From positions 135,410 to 199,409 of the forward strand of contig JBFMDH010000008.1 of the NCBI GenBank assembly GCA_040754075.1: a DNA stretch of 64,000 nt, written 5' to 3'. Every line of letters starts with the position of its first letter. Within the stretch, counting starts at the first letter, position 1. The notes beneath the pieces are model-generated. The model did not search any database, was not told the origin of the DNA, and saw nothing but the letters and a program-made list of their open reading frames with translations. A program made the position numbers and the translations under genes. Shown piece by piece: positions 1 through 9,597 of the stretch. The DNA comes from Acidobacteriota bacterium. GTDB taxonomy: Bacteria; Acidobacteriota; Blastocatellia; UBA7656.

Positions 1-84
1 ATTCAAAAAAACAAAACCACGAAGACTCGAAGGGCGCGAAGTTTCACAAAGACGATTGCATGTGGCGCTGCGCTTACCCGACAA
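1..84. other. Left edge, noncoding
   Basis: Noncoding sequence downstream of the amidase gene. It holds repetitive-looking words such as CACGAAGACTCGAAGG and GGCGCGAAG, which share a CGAAG core. No hairpin with a T-run is visible. It may be a degenerate intergenic repeat, but one copy cannot show that. Confidence 0.3.
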
Positions 85-1716
85 CTAACGCAGGTCAGCG
101 GTTGGCAGAAATTTCGGCGGCTTGCGCACCTTTGAAATCTGCTCAAAGGCATAGGCGATTTTGATTAACGTCGGTTCCGTATAGGCTCTACCCGCAAATG
201 AAATGCCGACCGGCAAACCGAAAATATAGCCGAGCGGCATCGTGATATGCGGATAACCGGCAACCGCCGGAGGACTGGATAATCCGCCCGAAAAATGATC
301 GCCATTGACTAAATCGGTCGTCCACGGCGGACCACCTGTCGGTGCAATCAAGGCGTCGAGTTTATGTTTCAACATCACCGCATCAATGCCTTCGGTGCGC
401 GACAGGCGCAAGTTTTTCGCAAGGGCTTTTAAATACGCGGGGCTTTTCAAATCGCCTTTGGCTTCCGACCGCATAAAAATCTCCTGTTCAAAATAGGGCA
501 TCTCGCGGTCGCGGTGTTTTTGGTTGTAATCAATCAATTCTTTCAGAGATTTTGCCGGAGCTTTTGCGCCAAGTCCGGCAAGGTAAGCATTCAAATCGGC
601 TTTGAATTCATACAACAGCACTTCAAATTCCGAATCGTCGTATTCGCCGACGTGCGGAATATTCGCCGGGTCAACGATGATTGCGCCGGCGCGTTTCATT
701 GCAGCAATCGCTTCGTTCATTAAAATATCGACCGCAGGATTAAAGCCAAACGATTTTCTGACGATGCCAAGCCGCGCGCCTTTGAGTCCATTGGCGTCTA
801 AAAATTTGGTGTAATCGGTTAAAGCTTTTCCGCGACTCTGCAAAGTGGTTTTATCGCGCGGGTCAATGCCGGTCAGCGCCCCCAAAACGATTGCCGCATC
901 GGTGACGGTTCGGCACATCGGGCCTGCGGTGTCCTGTGTATGCGAAATCGGAATGATGCCGGCGCGACTGACGAGACCGACTGTGGGTTTGATGCCAACC
1001 AGCGAATTCATATTTGAAGGGCAAACGATTGAGCCATCGGTTTCGGTGCCGATGGCGGCGGCGCAGAGGTTTGCTGCTGCGGCAACCCCCGAACCGGAAC
1101 TTGAGCCGCAAGGGTTGCGATCCAGCGCATAAGGATTTTTCGTCAGTCCGCCGCGTCCGCTCCAACCACTGGTCGAATGGGTCGAACGAAAATTTGCCCA
1201 TTCGCTCAAGTTGGTTTTGCCTAAAATAATTGCTCCCGCTTCTCTGAGTTTTTGTGCGACGAAAGCATCTTTTGCCGGAGTGGACTGGTCAAGCGCCAGG
1301 GAACCGGCAGAAGTGCGCATGCGGTCGGCGGTGTCGATGTTGTCTTTGATTAACATGGGGATGCCGTGTAATTGGCTACGGGAGCCGGTTTCACGTTGTT
1401 CTTTATCCAGAGCGTCGGCAATTGCCAGGGCGTCGGGGTTGAGTTCGATGACGGAATTGACGGCGGGACCATTTTTATCAATCGCTTCGATACGCGATAG
1501 GTATGATTCGACCAGTGACCGCGCCGTGTATTTTCCGGTTTTCATCCCCGCTTGCAGTTCCGCGATGGTTATCTCTTCGAGTTCAAAATCTCGAATGATA
1601 AAAGGCGGCTCGGCAGCGGCTTTCACCCTGGAGCCAACGAAGACCACGGCGCTCGCCTGAGCGGTGGTTTTGAGAAAACCTCTGCGACTATTTAGCAATT
1701 CTTTTTTAGGCTTCAT
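85..1716 (-). CDS. Exported amidase (amidase signature family)
   Basis: Hydrolase of the amidase signature family, which cleaves carbon-nitrogen amide bonds with a Ser-cisSer-Lys triad. Visible motifs are IPMLIKDNID with the catalytic Lys (about residue 124), the Gly/Ser block GSSSGSG (about 204-210) and GTETDGSIVCPS with the nucleophile Ser (about 229). The N-terminus carries SRRGFLKTT followed by a hydrophobic stretch, which fits a Tat-type signal, so the enzyme is probably periplasmic. The length (543 aa) is normal for exported members. The ATG at 1716 is chosen over an upstream GTG at 1725, which would sit on the AGAAAG ribosome-site-like sequence. The substrate cannot be read from the sequence. 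It is transcribed alone on the minus strand. Confidence 0.92.
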   Translation of the reverse strand: MKPKKELLNSRRGFLKTTAQASAVVFVGSRVKAAAEPPFIIRDFELEEITIAELQAGMKTGKYTARSLVESYLSRIEAIDKNGPAVNSVIELNPDALAIADALDKEQRETGSRSQLHGIPMLIKDNIDTADRMRTSAGSLALDQSTPAKDAFVAQKLREAGAIILGKTNLSEWANFRSTHSTSGWSGRGGLTKNPYALDRNPCGSSSGSGVAAAANLCAAAIGTETDGSIVCPSNMNSLVGIKPTVGLVSRAGIIPISHTQDTAGPMCRTVTDAAIVLGALTGIDPRDKTTLQSRGKALTDYTKFLDANGLKGARLGIVRKSFGFNPAVDILMNEAIAAMKRAGAIIVDPANIPHVGEYDDSEFEVLLYEFKADLNAYLAGLGAKAPAKSLKELIDYNQKHRDREMPYFEQEIFMRSEAKGDLKSPAYLKALAKNLRLSRTEGIDAVMLKHKLDALIAPTGGPPWTTDLVNGDHFSGGLSSPPAVAGYPHITMPLGYIFGLPVGISFAGRAYTEPTLIKIAYAFEQISKVRKPPKFLPTADLR

Positions 1717-1805
1717 GTAAATCACTTTCTGTCGGGTTGTTGATTGAGTGATGCAGAGGAAGGTTATTTTGAAATCCCCGGCTTGGCAAGTCGTGAAAAG
1801 TAAAT

Positions 1806-2021
1806 CTAGAGGTTAGGTTTTTTAGGCGGTTTGCATACTCCGCAGGTTCCGCGCTCTTCATTGCAGTGCTTGCATTTTGAGCAATTCTTACAGGCTGCAC
1901 ATGGCGTTCGACCTACACATTTGGCAAATAAGGGTGTCGCTTCACTGTGAGCATTGAGGTCATGGGGCAGAGCAAAGAGGGCTAGTGAAGTGATGCAAAA
2001 AACAAGGAGTAATTTGAGCAT
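1806..2021 (-). CDS. Small secreted cysteine-rich protein
   Basis: 71 aa with a clear signal peptide (residues 1-24, LLLVFCITSLALFAL core) and a compact cysteine-rich mature part. Eight Cys lie between residues 35 and 63; five of them (41, 44, 47, 50, 53) are spaced every third residue, and a further CxxC is at 60-63. The tail is PPKKPN-rich. The pattern suggests a metal-binding or disulfide-rich periplasmic peptide. I do not recognise a named family. It lies between the amidase and the M1-like gene on the same strand. That it is a real gene rests on the signal peptide plus the ordered Cys pattern. Confidence 0.6.
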   Translation of the reverse strand: MLKLLLVFCITSLALFALPHDLNAHSEATPLFAKCVGRTPCAACKNCSKCKHCNEERGTCGVCKPPKKPNL

Positions 2022-2088
2022 CTTTTAATTCCGAATCGCAGGTTAAGGTGTCCGCCTCCTGGTGACGAGCCATGAGGCGGATGAAATT

Positions 2089-4350
2089 TTAAGCGGTGGA
2101 TTTCGTTGAGCCGCGCTCGCGTTTATAGGGTTGCGCCAGATATTTTTCGACGGCTTGTTGCGCGTTGTTGTAATTGTTGCCATTGGCGCGGGCGCGTTCA
2201 TACTCTTTTACGGCGCGTTCACGCCCGTCCGGCCCTTCAGCATCATAGGCATTGCCTTTATAAATATAAGACCAGACTTCGACCCACGACGGTTCAAGGT
2301 CGCCATTCAACACCTGTGTAAACGCATCTCTGGCTTTTTCCCAGTTCTGTTGCGCCATATACACCAGACCGAGGTTGTACCAAGCCCACGAAGAACGCGG
2401 ATTAAGTTTGCGCGCGGCAATGAACTGCTCTTCGGCTTGCGCGTACTCTTCGCGATTGAAATGTTCGATGCCGCGACGCACGACCACAGCGGTTCTCAGG
2501 GTATCGGAAATTCGCATATAGCGATTATCCGGGTCAACGACGATTTCCAGCGGCTTGCCTTCGGATTCAATCTCGAAATCCGCCGATTGCCCGCGCAAAT
2601 CGATGGTGGTTTTCGACGTGCGCCCGCCTTCAGCTTCAAGCGCGACTTCGACCGGACCTCTAAAAGATTCGAGGGTTTGTCTGACTGTGCCGCGCACTTT
2701 GAATTTGCCGTCTTTGGTGCGAATGATGGTGTAATCAGAAGTAAATTCCGGTACGCCCGTCGAGTCTACCCAGAGACTGAAAAATCCTCGCATACTCGAA
2801 CCGGCGACTTTGTCGGTTAAGGCTTCAAAATCATCAATGCCGGTGGTTTGTCCTTTGTAGGTTGCGTAATAGTTTTTAATCAGGTTGAAAAACTTGTCAT
2901 CGCCGATGGTTGAGCGCAGCATATGAAAGACATAAGCGCCTTTGTAAAACACCACTGAACGATAAGCCGGTGATTGGTCGTTGAGTTGCGAAGGCGCTCT
3001 GGCGATAGAGGCTTCCTGTTCAAACGACAGACCGGATTCGAGAATTTCAGCGAGGGTGCTTTGAAATTCGGCGGCGCTTTGTTGTGATTCGCGATAGAGC
3101 ACAGATGAGTATTCACCCAAGCCATGCCAGAGCCAGGCATCGTCGAAATTTTTCAAACCGACAGCCTGCCCCCACCATTGATAGGCGACTTCGCGCGCCA
3201 GCAATTCAACCGGCAAAGCTCTTTCCGAAGTCAAAATACTGTGTGAGAGAAAGCCGATGCCCGCGGTGCTGTAAGTTTCCAGGGTTTCGTCATCGACCTC
3301 TGAAAACACATAGCGATTGCCGAACGGGTATTGCCCGAATTTGGCGTTATAAAAACTGATGATTTGGGCAATCTCTTTGCCGTATTCTTCGAGGCGGCTT
3401 TCGCTTCCGGGCAAAGCAAAAAGGTCAATCTGTATACCGCCGGAATTGATGGTGCGAGTGATAAATTGACCGGCGGCAAACGAGCCGACCAAGACCGGTT
3501 GTTTTTCCACGAAGGTGAAGGTCTGGCGTTTATCTTTGGGATTGGGTGCGCCGAATATCGATTTAGCCGGTTCCGTCAAGGGTTTACTGGTGGTTGTCGA
3601 TTTTTGCGCAACCGGCGTTGTGGTTGCGGGCGATGCAGATTTTTTTGCAGGGGTGGTCGGCGCTACCTGATTGCTCTTTGGCGGCGCAACCATCATTTGA
3701 GGTGGCGTGGTTGCCGCCTGTACTGCGGGTTTATTTTGCTGCATCTGAGTTTGAAATACATAGGTTGAAACAGGTGCCACGGGATTATCGCTATGGCCTG
3801 CGACGACCCAGTTTTCGGGAACCGTCAAACTGATTTCCGAAGTGGCGCGGTCGGAGACATAACCGTGAAAGGGAAACCAACGCGCCGCATAAAACAGATA
3901 TGAGCCTTCGGGTCCGACATAGGCGAGGCGTGTGTCATTGATGGGACCGCCTTCGGGCGTTGCAAGGGGACCTGAATATTCAAAGGTCAAAGTGATTTCC
4001 GAACCAGCGGAGTAGAGTTGCCCCAGATTGATTTTGACGTTCAATTCATTGACGCGGTCTTGAATGAATTGCAGTTCGGTTCGTCCATCGGGCGCTTTGA
4101 CGCTGGTGATGATTAACGAACCATTCATTTCAAAAACTGCCGATTGCGTCTGTTTGAGCGCCTTGAAGGTCACCGTGGTTTGCGCTTTTAAAATATGATT
4201 ATCCGGCTCTAATTCGGCATAAATTTTATAGTGAGAAATATCGATGGGGTCGCTTGCGGGGTTTTGCGCAGGGGTCAAACTCGTTAGCCCGAAAAGCAAG
4301 GCAATCGATAAAAGTAAACCCATCATTCTGTTCTTAAAAATCTTATTCAT
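2089..4350 (-). CDS. M1-peptidase-like exported protein lacking zinc ligands, TPR tail
   Basis: 753 aa with a signal peptide (MNKIFKNRMMGLLLSIALLFG). The layout is an M1 N-terminal beta-domain, a Pro/Thr/Ala/Lys-rich linker of about 55 residues (about 205-260), a gluzincin-like catalytic-type domain, and a C-terminal domain with two TPR-like repeats (about 630-720). In M1 enzymes zinc is held by HEXXH-X18-E. Here that stretch reads AREVAYQWWG and then WLWHGLGEY, so the ligands align to Arg386, Tyr390 and His409; only the general-base Glu387 remains. The upstream GxMEN-type exopeptidase motif is also absent (TAGIGFLSH). It is probably a pseudoenzyme or scaffold. The ATG at 4350 is preferred over 4380 because AAAGGATT lies upstream of it. 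Confidence 0.85.
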   Translation of the reverse strand: MNKIFKNRMMGLLLSIALLFGLTSLTPAQNPASDPIDISHYKIYAELEPDNHILKAQTTVTFKALKQTQSAVFEMNGSLIITSVKAPDGRTELQFIQDRVNELNVKINLGQLYSAGSEITLTFEYSGPLATPEGGPINDTRLAYVGPEGSYLFYAARWFPFHGYVSDRATSEISLTVPENWVVAGHSDNPVAPVSTYVFQTQMQQNKPAVQAATTPPQMMVAPPKSNQVAPTTPAKKSASPATTTPVAQKSTTTSKPLTEPAKSIFGAPNPKDKRQTFTFVEKQPVLVGSFAAGQFITRTINSGGIQIDLFALPGSESRLEEYGKEIAQIISFYNAKFGQYPFGNRYVFSEVDDETLETYSTAGIGFLSHSILTSERALPVELLAREVAYQWWGQAVGLKNFDDAWLWHGLGEYSSVLYRESQQSAAEFQSTLAEILESGLSFEQEASIARAPSQLNDQSPAYRSVVFYKGAYVFHMLRSTIGDDKFFNLIKNYYATYKGQTTGIDDFEALTDKVAGSSMRGFFSLWVDSTGVPEFTSDYTIIRTKDGKFKVRGTVRQTLESFRGPVEVALEAEGGRTSKTTIDLRGQSADFEIESEGKPLEIVVDPDNRYMRISDTLRTAVVVRRGIEHFNREEYAQAEEQFIAARKLNPRSSWAWYNLGLVYMAQQNWEKARDAFTQVLNGDLEPSWVEVWSYIYKGNAYDAEGPDGRERAVKEYERARANGNNYNNAQQAVEKYLAQPYKRERGSTKSTA

Positions 4351-4814
4351 ACTTCGTGAATCCTTTATGTTGAAAACCATTCGTTAGCCCTCTTCCGACG
4401 CAGAAATTATAACATCGTGATTTCAAGCCATACCAGTTTGGGAGACTACTCAGCATTCTTTAAGACGAATGATGCCCAAGTCAAAACTTGCGCGCCAATT
4501 ACCTTGCCAGTCCGCTTGCCAACCGGGAATCAGACTGCACAAATGCGTCATCAGGCTCATTAGGGCTTGCGGCAACCTCTCCATTTGGATTTTCAAAAGC
4601 TAAAAATATTTTTTCCAAAGCTTTCGCGCTTTGGCGGGTTTTTGAGGAATATATACTGACAGCACGCGGTACGATACCTTGCGCCGGGGAGACGGGTTTT
4701 AAGCAACAGCAATTCCGGTTGGAGAGTTATGAGTCTTATACCAGGCACTATTGCAATCTGAGGCTGTAATTTAAGCGGAAGCGAAATCCCGTACTTCGAG
4801 AGGCGAAACAGAGA
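4351..4814. other. Divergent intergenic region
   Basis: A 464-base divergent gap between the M1-like gene and the sigma-propeller gene. Apart from the minus-strand extended -10 at 4406-4414, I see only AT-rich stretches (for example AAAAATATTTTTTCC near 4604-4618). There is no convincing ORF, terminator or repeat pair. The plus-strand promoter for the sigma-propeller gene should lie in its right half. Confidence 0.4.
4406..4414 (-). promoter_or_regulatory. Extended -10 promoter for the M1-like gene
   Basis: On the minus strand the sequence reads TGTTATAAT, a perfect extended -10 (TGn plus TATAAT). It lies about 60 bases upstream of the chosen ATG at 4350. No good -35 is visible, as is usual for extended -10 promoters. 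Confidence 0.5.
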
Positions 4815-6746
4815 ATGCCGCTCAGTAAATCCGAACTCAAGCAATTGGGTGACACTTTACACGCGCGTTTACTTGAAGCGCGCGATGACGGCGTGGTGTC
4901 GGAAATTTCCGAGCATTTTCTTCAACTCCTGGTCAAAAGCCTGAGCCGGCGATTTTATAAACAGATTCACGACCCGCATATCATCGCTTCGGCGGCGATT
5001 GATGCGTTAATGAGTTTTTTGAAACAGCCGGAAAAATATGTGCCTGCCAGAAGTAAGAACGGATTGTTCGGTTATCTATTTATGATTGCTGCAAGAGATT
5101 TGTTCACCATATTAAATCGGCAAAAAGCTTTTGTGCCGGTCGAGGCAATCGACAGCGAAATCCTGTCGCGCAAACGCCGCAGCGATACGCCTGAGCGTAA
5201 GCTTTTAGAGGATGAATTGCTGCGCGAAATTCAATCGCCGCTCAATGAGGTGGATAAAAAAATCGTGGCATTGATGCTCGATGGGGTGCGCGGCACCGAG
5301 CATTACGTTGAGATTTTAGGTATTCAGGATAAACCGGCGATGGAACAGGCGGTCATTGTAAAAATGAATAAAGACCGCTTGAAAAAATCGTTGAAGAAGT
5401 TGATTAGAAAGCTTGGCTATATCAGCTTGCCCGGCGGTTTGATTCTGGTGGTGCAGCGTTGGGCGAAAGCCGCGACTCAAAAAGCCGTGCCGCATCTGGT
5501 TAATCTTTTGGCAATCGCCATTCTGGTTGCGACCAACGCGCTCATTCTGCACAAACATAACCGTGAAGTTCAGGCGGCACACACGACGAACGCTTTCAAT
5601 CAAGCGCCGCAACAGCGCCCTGCACCAAACGGAATGAAAGGGCGTTGGGTAGAAAAAATATTTTTTGCTTCAAACAGAGCCAAAGAGCAGGGAACCATTC
5701 AACGCCACATCTGGATGATTAACCCGGATGGTTCACAACCTGAACAAGTGACCTTTGGTGATGTGGCGGATGAGAGTGTCAAAGTTTCACCTGATGGAAC
5801 CCGTATCGCATTTACGCGACGGGAAAGGCCAAGGGCGATTGATGAAGGCAATGCCAGTTCAAGCATTTTCATTAAAGATTTACTTACCGGAGAGGAAATT
5901 CCTGTTACTGATAAGTTCGATTATCCAAATTCCGAGCATTATTCTTTCGGCCCCGGTTGGTCACCGGATGGGACGAAAATCGCATTTGCTCGAAAAAGCT
6001 CAATAGACCCTGATGGTCGCGGTAAATTCGGCAATCTCTGGATTATGGAAATTTCCCCTGCGATAGGTGAGCCTTATGAACCGCCGCAAGAAAAGGGTTG
6101 GGGTAAATATGCGCCATCGTGGTCTGCGGATGGCAAAACGATTTTGTTTATGAAGCACCTGTGGGTTGATGGGCAGCTAACCATTTTTCGGCTTGATTTG
6201 ACAACCGGACGTGAAGAAGAGGTGATTCCACTGGTTGAAAATGAATATCAGCCGAAGTATTCGCCTGATAGAAATAAAATTCTCTGGATAACCTATCGTC
6301 ACAGTTCAAATGGAGGAGATATTTATATTGCCGATGTTGCCGACCCGGTCAACACGCAATATCGCGTCACAACTTTTTCAGGGTGGGAAGAGTCGGATTG
6401 GTCGCCCGATGGAACCCGTGTTGTATCAGCCAGACATAGTTATCAATTAAACGAAACGTCGTATAAAACGATGCCGCTGGCGCATATTCCCGATGATGTG
6501 ATTGAAAAGCTGCAACCGCTAAAAGATCAAATCTTCTCGAAAGAAGAGGAGTTTTTAACTGCCGTTAGTGAGTTGCTCGGAGCAAACAGGACAAAAATAT
6601 ACAGCTACCGGATCACTCAACACGGTAACGTCGATGATGAAGATTTATGGATGATGGATATTGACGGCAGTAATCCCGTGCAAATCACCGCAGGCGCTGA
6701 TTCGGACGAAGCGCCCTGCTGGGCTTATATTTTTCAACCTGAGTAA
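4815..6746 (+). CDS. Sigma-70-like domain fused to a membrane helix and PD40/TolB-like propeller
   Basis: 643 aa. Residues 1-200 resemble a compact sigma-70 family factor: region 2-like HDPHIIASAAIDALMSFL plus YLFMIAARDLFTILNRQK, then region 4-like NEVDKKIVALMLDG and KDRLKKSLKKLIRKLG. A hydrophobic helix follows (about 226-245, NLLAIAILVATNALIL). Residues 278-643 form repeated WD40-like/PD40 blades with SPDGTRIAF, SPDGTKIAFAR, SADGKTILF and SPDGTRVVS. PD40 propellers usually bind peptides or sugars outside the cytoplasm. The order predicts a cytoplasmic sigma-like head tethered to a periplasmic sensor, which is inference. There is no signal peptide. An upstream GAGAGG could be the ribosome site. 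Confidence 0.8.
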   Translation: MPLSKSELKQLGDTLHARLLEARDDGVVSEISEHFLQLLVKSLSRRFYKQIHDPHIIASAAIDALMSFLKQPEKYVPARSKNGLFGYLFMIAARDLFTILNRQKAFVPVEAIDSEILSRKRRSDTPERKLLEDELLREIQSPLNEVDKKIVALMLDGVRGTEHYVEILGIQDKPAMEQAVIVKMNKDRLKKSLKKLIRKLGYISLPGGLILVVQRWAKAATQKAVPHLVNLLAIAILVATNALILHKHNREVQAAHTTNAFNQAPQQRPAPNGMKGRWVEKIFFASNRAKEQGTIQRHIWMINPDGSQPEQVTFGDVADESVKVSPDGTRIAFTRRERPRAIDEGNASSSIFIKDLLTGEEIPVTDKFDYPNSEHYSFGPGWSPDGTKIAFARKSSIDPDGRGKFGNLWIMEISPAIGEPYEPPQEKGWGKYAPSWSADGKTILFMKHLWVDGQLTIFRLDLTTGREEEVIPLVENEYQPKYSPDRNKILWITYRHSSNGGDIYIADVADPVNTQYRVTTFSGWEESDWSPDGTRVVSARHSYQLNETSYKTMPLAHIPDDVIEKLQPLKDQIFSKEEEFLTAVSELLGANRTKIYSYRITQHGNVDDEDLWMMDIDGSNPVQITAGADSDEAPCWAYIFQPE

Positions 6747-7025
6747 ATTCCTTATCGGGGAATGGCTCGCAATTGAATTATTGAGGAATAGATATAGACA
6801 CGCCTTCGACTGATGTATGTGCTTGTAAGGTGAGAGCTGGCACTCCACAAGGGGAGCATATTCAATAGTGGTTGAGAGCGTGTCTTCATTATCACTTAAT
6901 GTTCAGGAAAAAAATAATTCCACAATTGCAACTGAGATAGCGACCAATTCACAGTTGCCAAACAGTAGAAACCGTCTCAGATAAGGCTTACAAGCCTACA
7001 CTCAAATGAACCAAAAGGAGGGATT

Positions 7026-9443
7026 ATGGATATACGTGTGTTCAGTAAAAGCCTGTTAATGGTTTTAGTATTTTCTTTCACTGTCGTGTTGATTTGTGGC
7101 GTAATCAAACCAAGCAGCGCCTCAGCTTCCTTAACATTTACAGAAATTGGGGCAAGTGCAGGGATAACCGAACCAACTGATGCTAACGGGTCAAGCGTGG
7201 CAGATTTTGATAGCGATGGATTAGAAGACCTGATTTTGGTTGGGTATTTACCATCCGTCACCGGGAATACGTTAAAACTGTTTCATAACAACGGCGACGG
7301 CACCTTCAACGATGTAACGGATTTGTGGGTTGATCTATCGAGTGTGCAAGCGCAGGATGTTCGATTCAGCACTTGGGGCGATTTCGATAACGATGGCGAT
7401 TTAGATGCGGTTTTGGGAACCAGTAACCCAGCTAAACTGATCTTCTATCGCAATAATCAGGTTGGCTCAGGAAGCCCAATCCTTTCGGTGATGCAAACAA
7501 TTTCCGAGCCTATAAACTTATTCTATCTAGCGTCCTGGGCAGATTATGATAACGACGGCGATTTAGATTTGCTGGCTAATCGTTTTCCTGGCACTTTATT
7601 GCTTCTCAAAAACCATCTCAAGGAAACCGGTACCCCATTGTTTACAGATGTGTCTATCGTTGCAGGAATTGACCAGAATGCCATCACCGCTTCCAGTTTG
7701 CACTGGAGCGATGTTGATAACGACGGTGATGTAGACCTCTATGTGATCAATGACAAGAACTATACTTCTTATCATAACTTTTATCGAAATCTTCTCATCC
7801 CGACGGGCAATGCCGTTTTGCAGGATGAAACCGTGGCTGTAGGTTTGCCAAGATCGCTCTATCAAGCTACTCACGCGCAGTTTGCCGATTATGATGATGA
7901 CGGTGACATGGATATTTATTTCAATCTGGGATTCTTTACAGCAAATCTGCTTTACAAAAATAACTTTGTTGAAACTGGTGTGTTGAGTTTCACCGAACAA
8001 CCCAACGCTTTAGGCGCGACCAGCCCGATTGATGGGGGATATGAAATAGTTTGGAGTGATTATGACAACGATGGCGATATTGATCTACTCAATGGTGGTG
8101 GCAGTAATGACCCATCATTTTTGTACCAGAATCTATTGGTTGAAAATACTGTTCCTGGCTTTGCTGATATTACTACAACAGCGGGATTGTCGGGACAGAG
8201 TCACCGAAATTCAATGTTTGCCTTCGATCTGGAAAATGATGGCGACCGCGATATTTTCATGGGGTACAACGGCATTGGTGCTAATCGGCTCTATCGTAAC
8301 AACCTCACAGACAGCCATTGGCTATCTCTGAACCTGGTAGGGACGACAAGCAATCACGATGGCATAGGCGCGCGAATTATGTTGCGAACCGGAACCCACA
8401 GACAATATCGCCAACATAACATTCCAGGGTCGTGGACAACGGGAATTCAGAGTCATCGCCTGCATTTCGGACTCGACAGCGCCAATATCATTGATGAAAT
8501 TGAGATTCGCTGGACTTCGGGATGTACACAAACACTTACCAATGTTGCAGCCAATCAAATTTTGACTGTCGTCGAAAACTGCAATGACACCCAGCCCCCT
8601 TCAATCGTCTGTCCAGCAAACCTTGTCACCACTGCGGCTTCAGGGGAAAGTTCGTTGGCCGTAACCTACCCGCCGCCTACAGCCAATGATAACGCCGGTA
8701 TACCGACAGTGGTTTGTTCACCATCTTCCGGTTCAACATTTCCGTTAGGCATTACCACCGTCACTTGCACAGCAACCGATGGGGCAAATAATCAAACGAG
8801 TTGTACCTTCAAAATTGTAATCTCCGGCACGCTCCTCGCCGTTGCCGACAACTTCCTCAGAGATGGCGCGGACAATACCAATGAAGGCGCGAATGAACGA
8901 TTGCGGATTCAAAGTTCCGGGCATAATCGTGTGATTGTCAGGTTCAATCTATCAGGCATTTCAACCGATGGATTGCAATCTGCAAACCTCATCCTGAACA
9001 TCGCTGAAAACTCCGATAATTGGGGAACCACCGGACGTTTGGTGGATGCGCATCGGTTGCTTGCCGATTGGACGGAGGGCAACGGGCGCAATGATGTGAT
9101 GGTCGGTGGCGGTCAAGGTTTTCGCGGCACCGGCGAAGGCGCAACTTGGAAATGCGCCAAGGATAGCAACATCAACAATCAAAATGATGACTGCGTTTCG
9201 CCTTGGAACGGCGGCAGTTTTGCTTCGGCGACGGCTTCAAGCATTCTGCATATCAATAACCAAATGGGCGATGTGAGTTGGAATGTCCTGGCTGATATGC
9301 AAGCCGGAGCCGATTATGGATGGTTGATTAAAAAGCAAGCTGAAGGGCAAAACGGACAAGTGCGCTACTATTCGCGCGAAGGGGCGACACTTGCGGGCAA
9401 CGCCAATCTCGCTCCTCGACTGGTTTTAATTTATCAACCCTGA
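7026..9443 (+). CDS. Secreted FG-GAP/VCBS repeat protein with ASPIC, HYR and DNRLRE-type domains
   Basis: 805 aa with a signal peptide (about 1-37). Seven FG-GAP/VCBS blades follow, each with an acidic calcium-binding-like loop (DFDSDGLEDLI, DFDNDGDLDAV, DYDNDGDLDLL, DVDNDGDVDLY, DYDDDGDMDIY, DYDNDGDIDLL, DLENDGDRDIF). Next is an ASPIC/UnbV-like segment (about 435-520: GIGARIMLRTG, QSHRLHFGLD). Then comes a HYR domain (about 523-600, PPSIVCPANLV to TCTATDGANNQTSCTFKI). The C-terminal DNRLRE-like module spans about 605-805. This is a typical extracellular adhesin or surface-binding layout; the ligand is unknown. A strong AAGGAGG sits 5 bases before the ATG. Confidence 0.88.
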   Translation: MDIRVFSKSLLMVLVFSFTVVLICGVIKPSSASASLTFTEIGASAGITEPTDANGSSVADFDSDGLEDLILVGYLPSVTGNTLKLFHNNGDGTFNDVTDLWVDLSSVQAQDVRFSTWGDFDNDGDLDAVLGTSNPAKLIFYRNNQVGSGSPILSVMQTISEPINLFYLASWADYDNDGDLDLLANRFPGTLLLLKNHLKETGTPLFTDVSIVAGIDQNAITASSLHWSDVDNDGDVDLYVINDKNYTSYHNFYRNLLIPTGNAVLQDETVAVGLPRSLYQATHAQFADYDDDGDMDIYFNLGFFTANLLYKNNFVETGVLSFTEQPNALGATSPIDGGYEIVWSDYDNDGDIDLLNGGGSNDPSFLYQNLLVENTVPGFADITTTAGLSGQSHRNSMFAFDLENDGDRDIFMGYNGIGANRLYRNNLTDSHWLSLNLVGTTSNHDGIGARIMLRTGTHRQYRQHNIPGSWTTGIQSHRLHFGLDSANIIDEIEIRWTSGCTQTLTNVAANQILTVVENCNDTQPPSIVCPANLVTTAASGESSLAVTYPPPTANDNAGIPTVVCSPSSGSTFPLGITTVTCTATDGANNQTSCTFKIVISGTLLAVADNFLRDGADNTNEGANERLRIQSSGHNRVIVRFNLSGISTDGLQSANLILNIAENSDNWGTTGRLVDAHRLLADWTEGNGRNDVMVGGGQGFRGTGEGATWKCAKDSNINNQNDDCVSPWNGGSFASATASSILHINNQMGDVSWNVLADMQAGADYGWLIKKQAEGQNGQVRYYSREGATLAGNANLAPRLVLIYQP

Positions 9444-9527
9444 TGCTTGCTCGGAAAAAATGCGCAACCCAGAATATGCTGTAATAGAAAATGTAGGAAA
9501 ATCTCTGATTTGCCAATAAAGAGATGC

Positions 9528-9582
9528 CAACAAGCCAAAGGGCAAAGCCGCGTCATAAGTTGCTTCGCCCTTTGGCTTGTTG
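9528..9582. terminator. Bidirectional terminator between convergent genes
   Basis: A perfect 16-bp inverted repeat, CAACAAGCCAAAGGGC (9528-9543) with GCCCTTTGGCTTGTTG (9567-9582), separated by 23 bases. It lies between the convergent ends of the FG-GAP gene and the BMP lipoprotein gene. Neither side has a long T-run, so termination may be imperfect. Confidence 0.75.
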
Positions 9583-9597
9583 TTTGACGGGTTGATG

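Noticed and set aside
1211-1660. 149-aa plus-strand frame opposite the amidase gene
   Set aside because: Antisense shadow of the amidase; no start signal and no recognised domain.
6796-6888. 8-bp inverted pair AGACACGC with GCGTGTCT
   Set aside because: Short, 75 bases apart, and no flanking repeat; can occur by chance.
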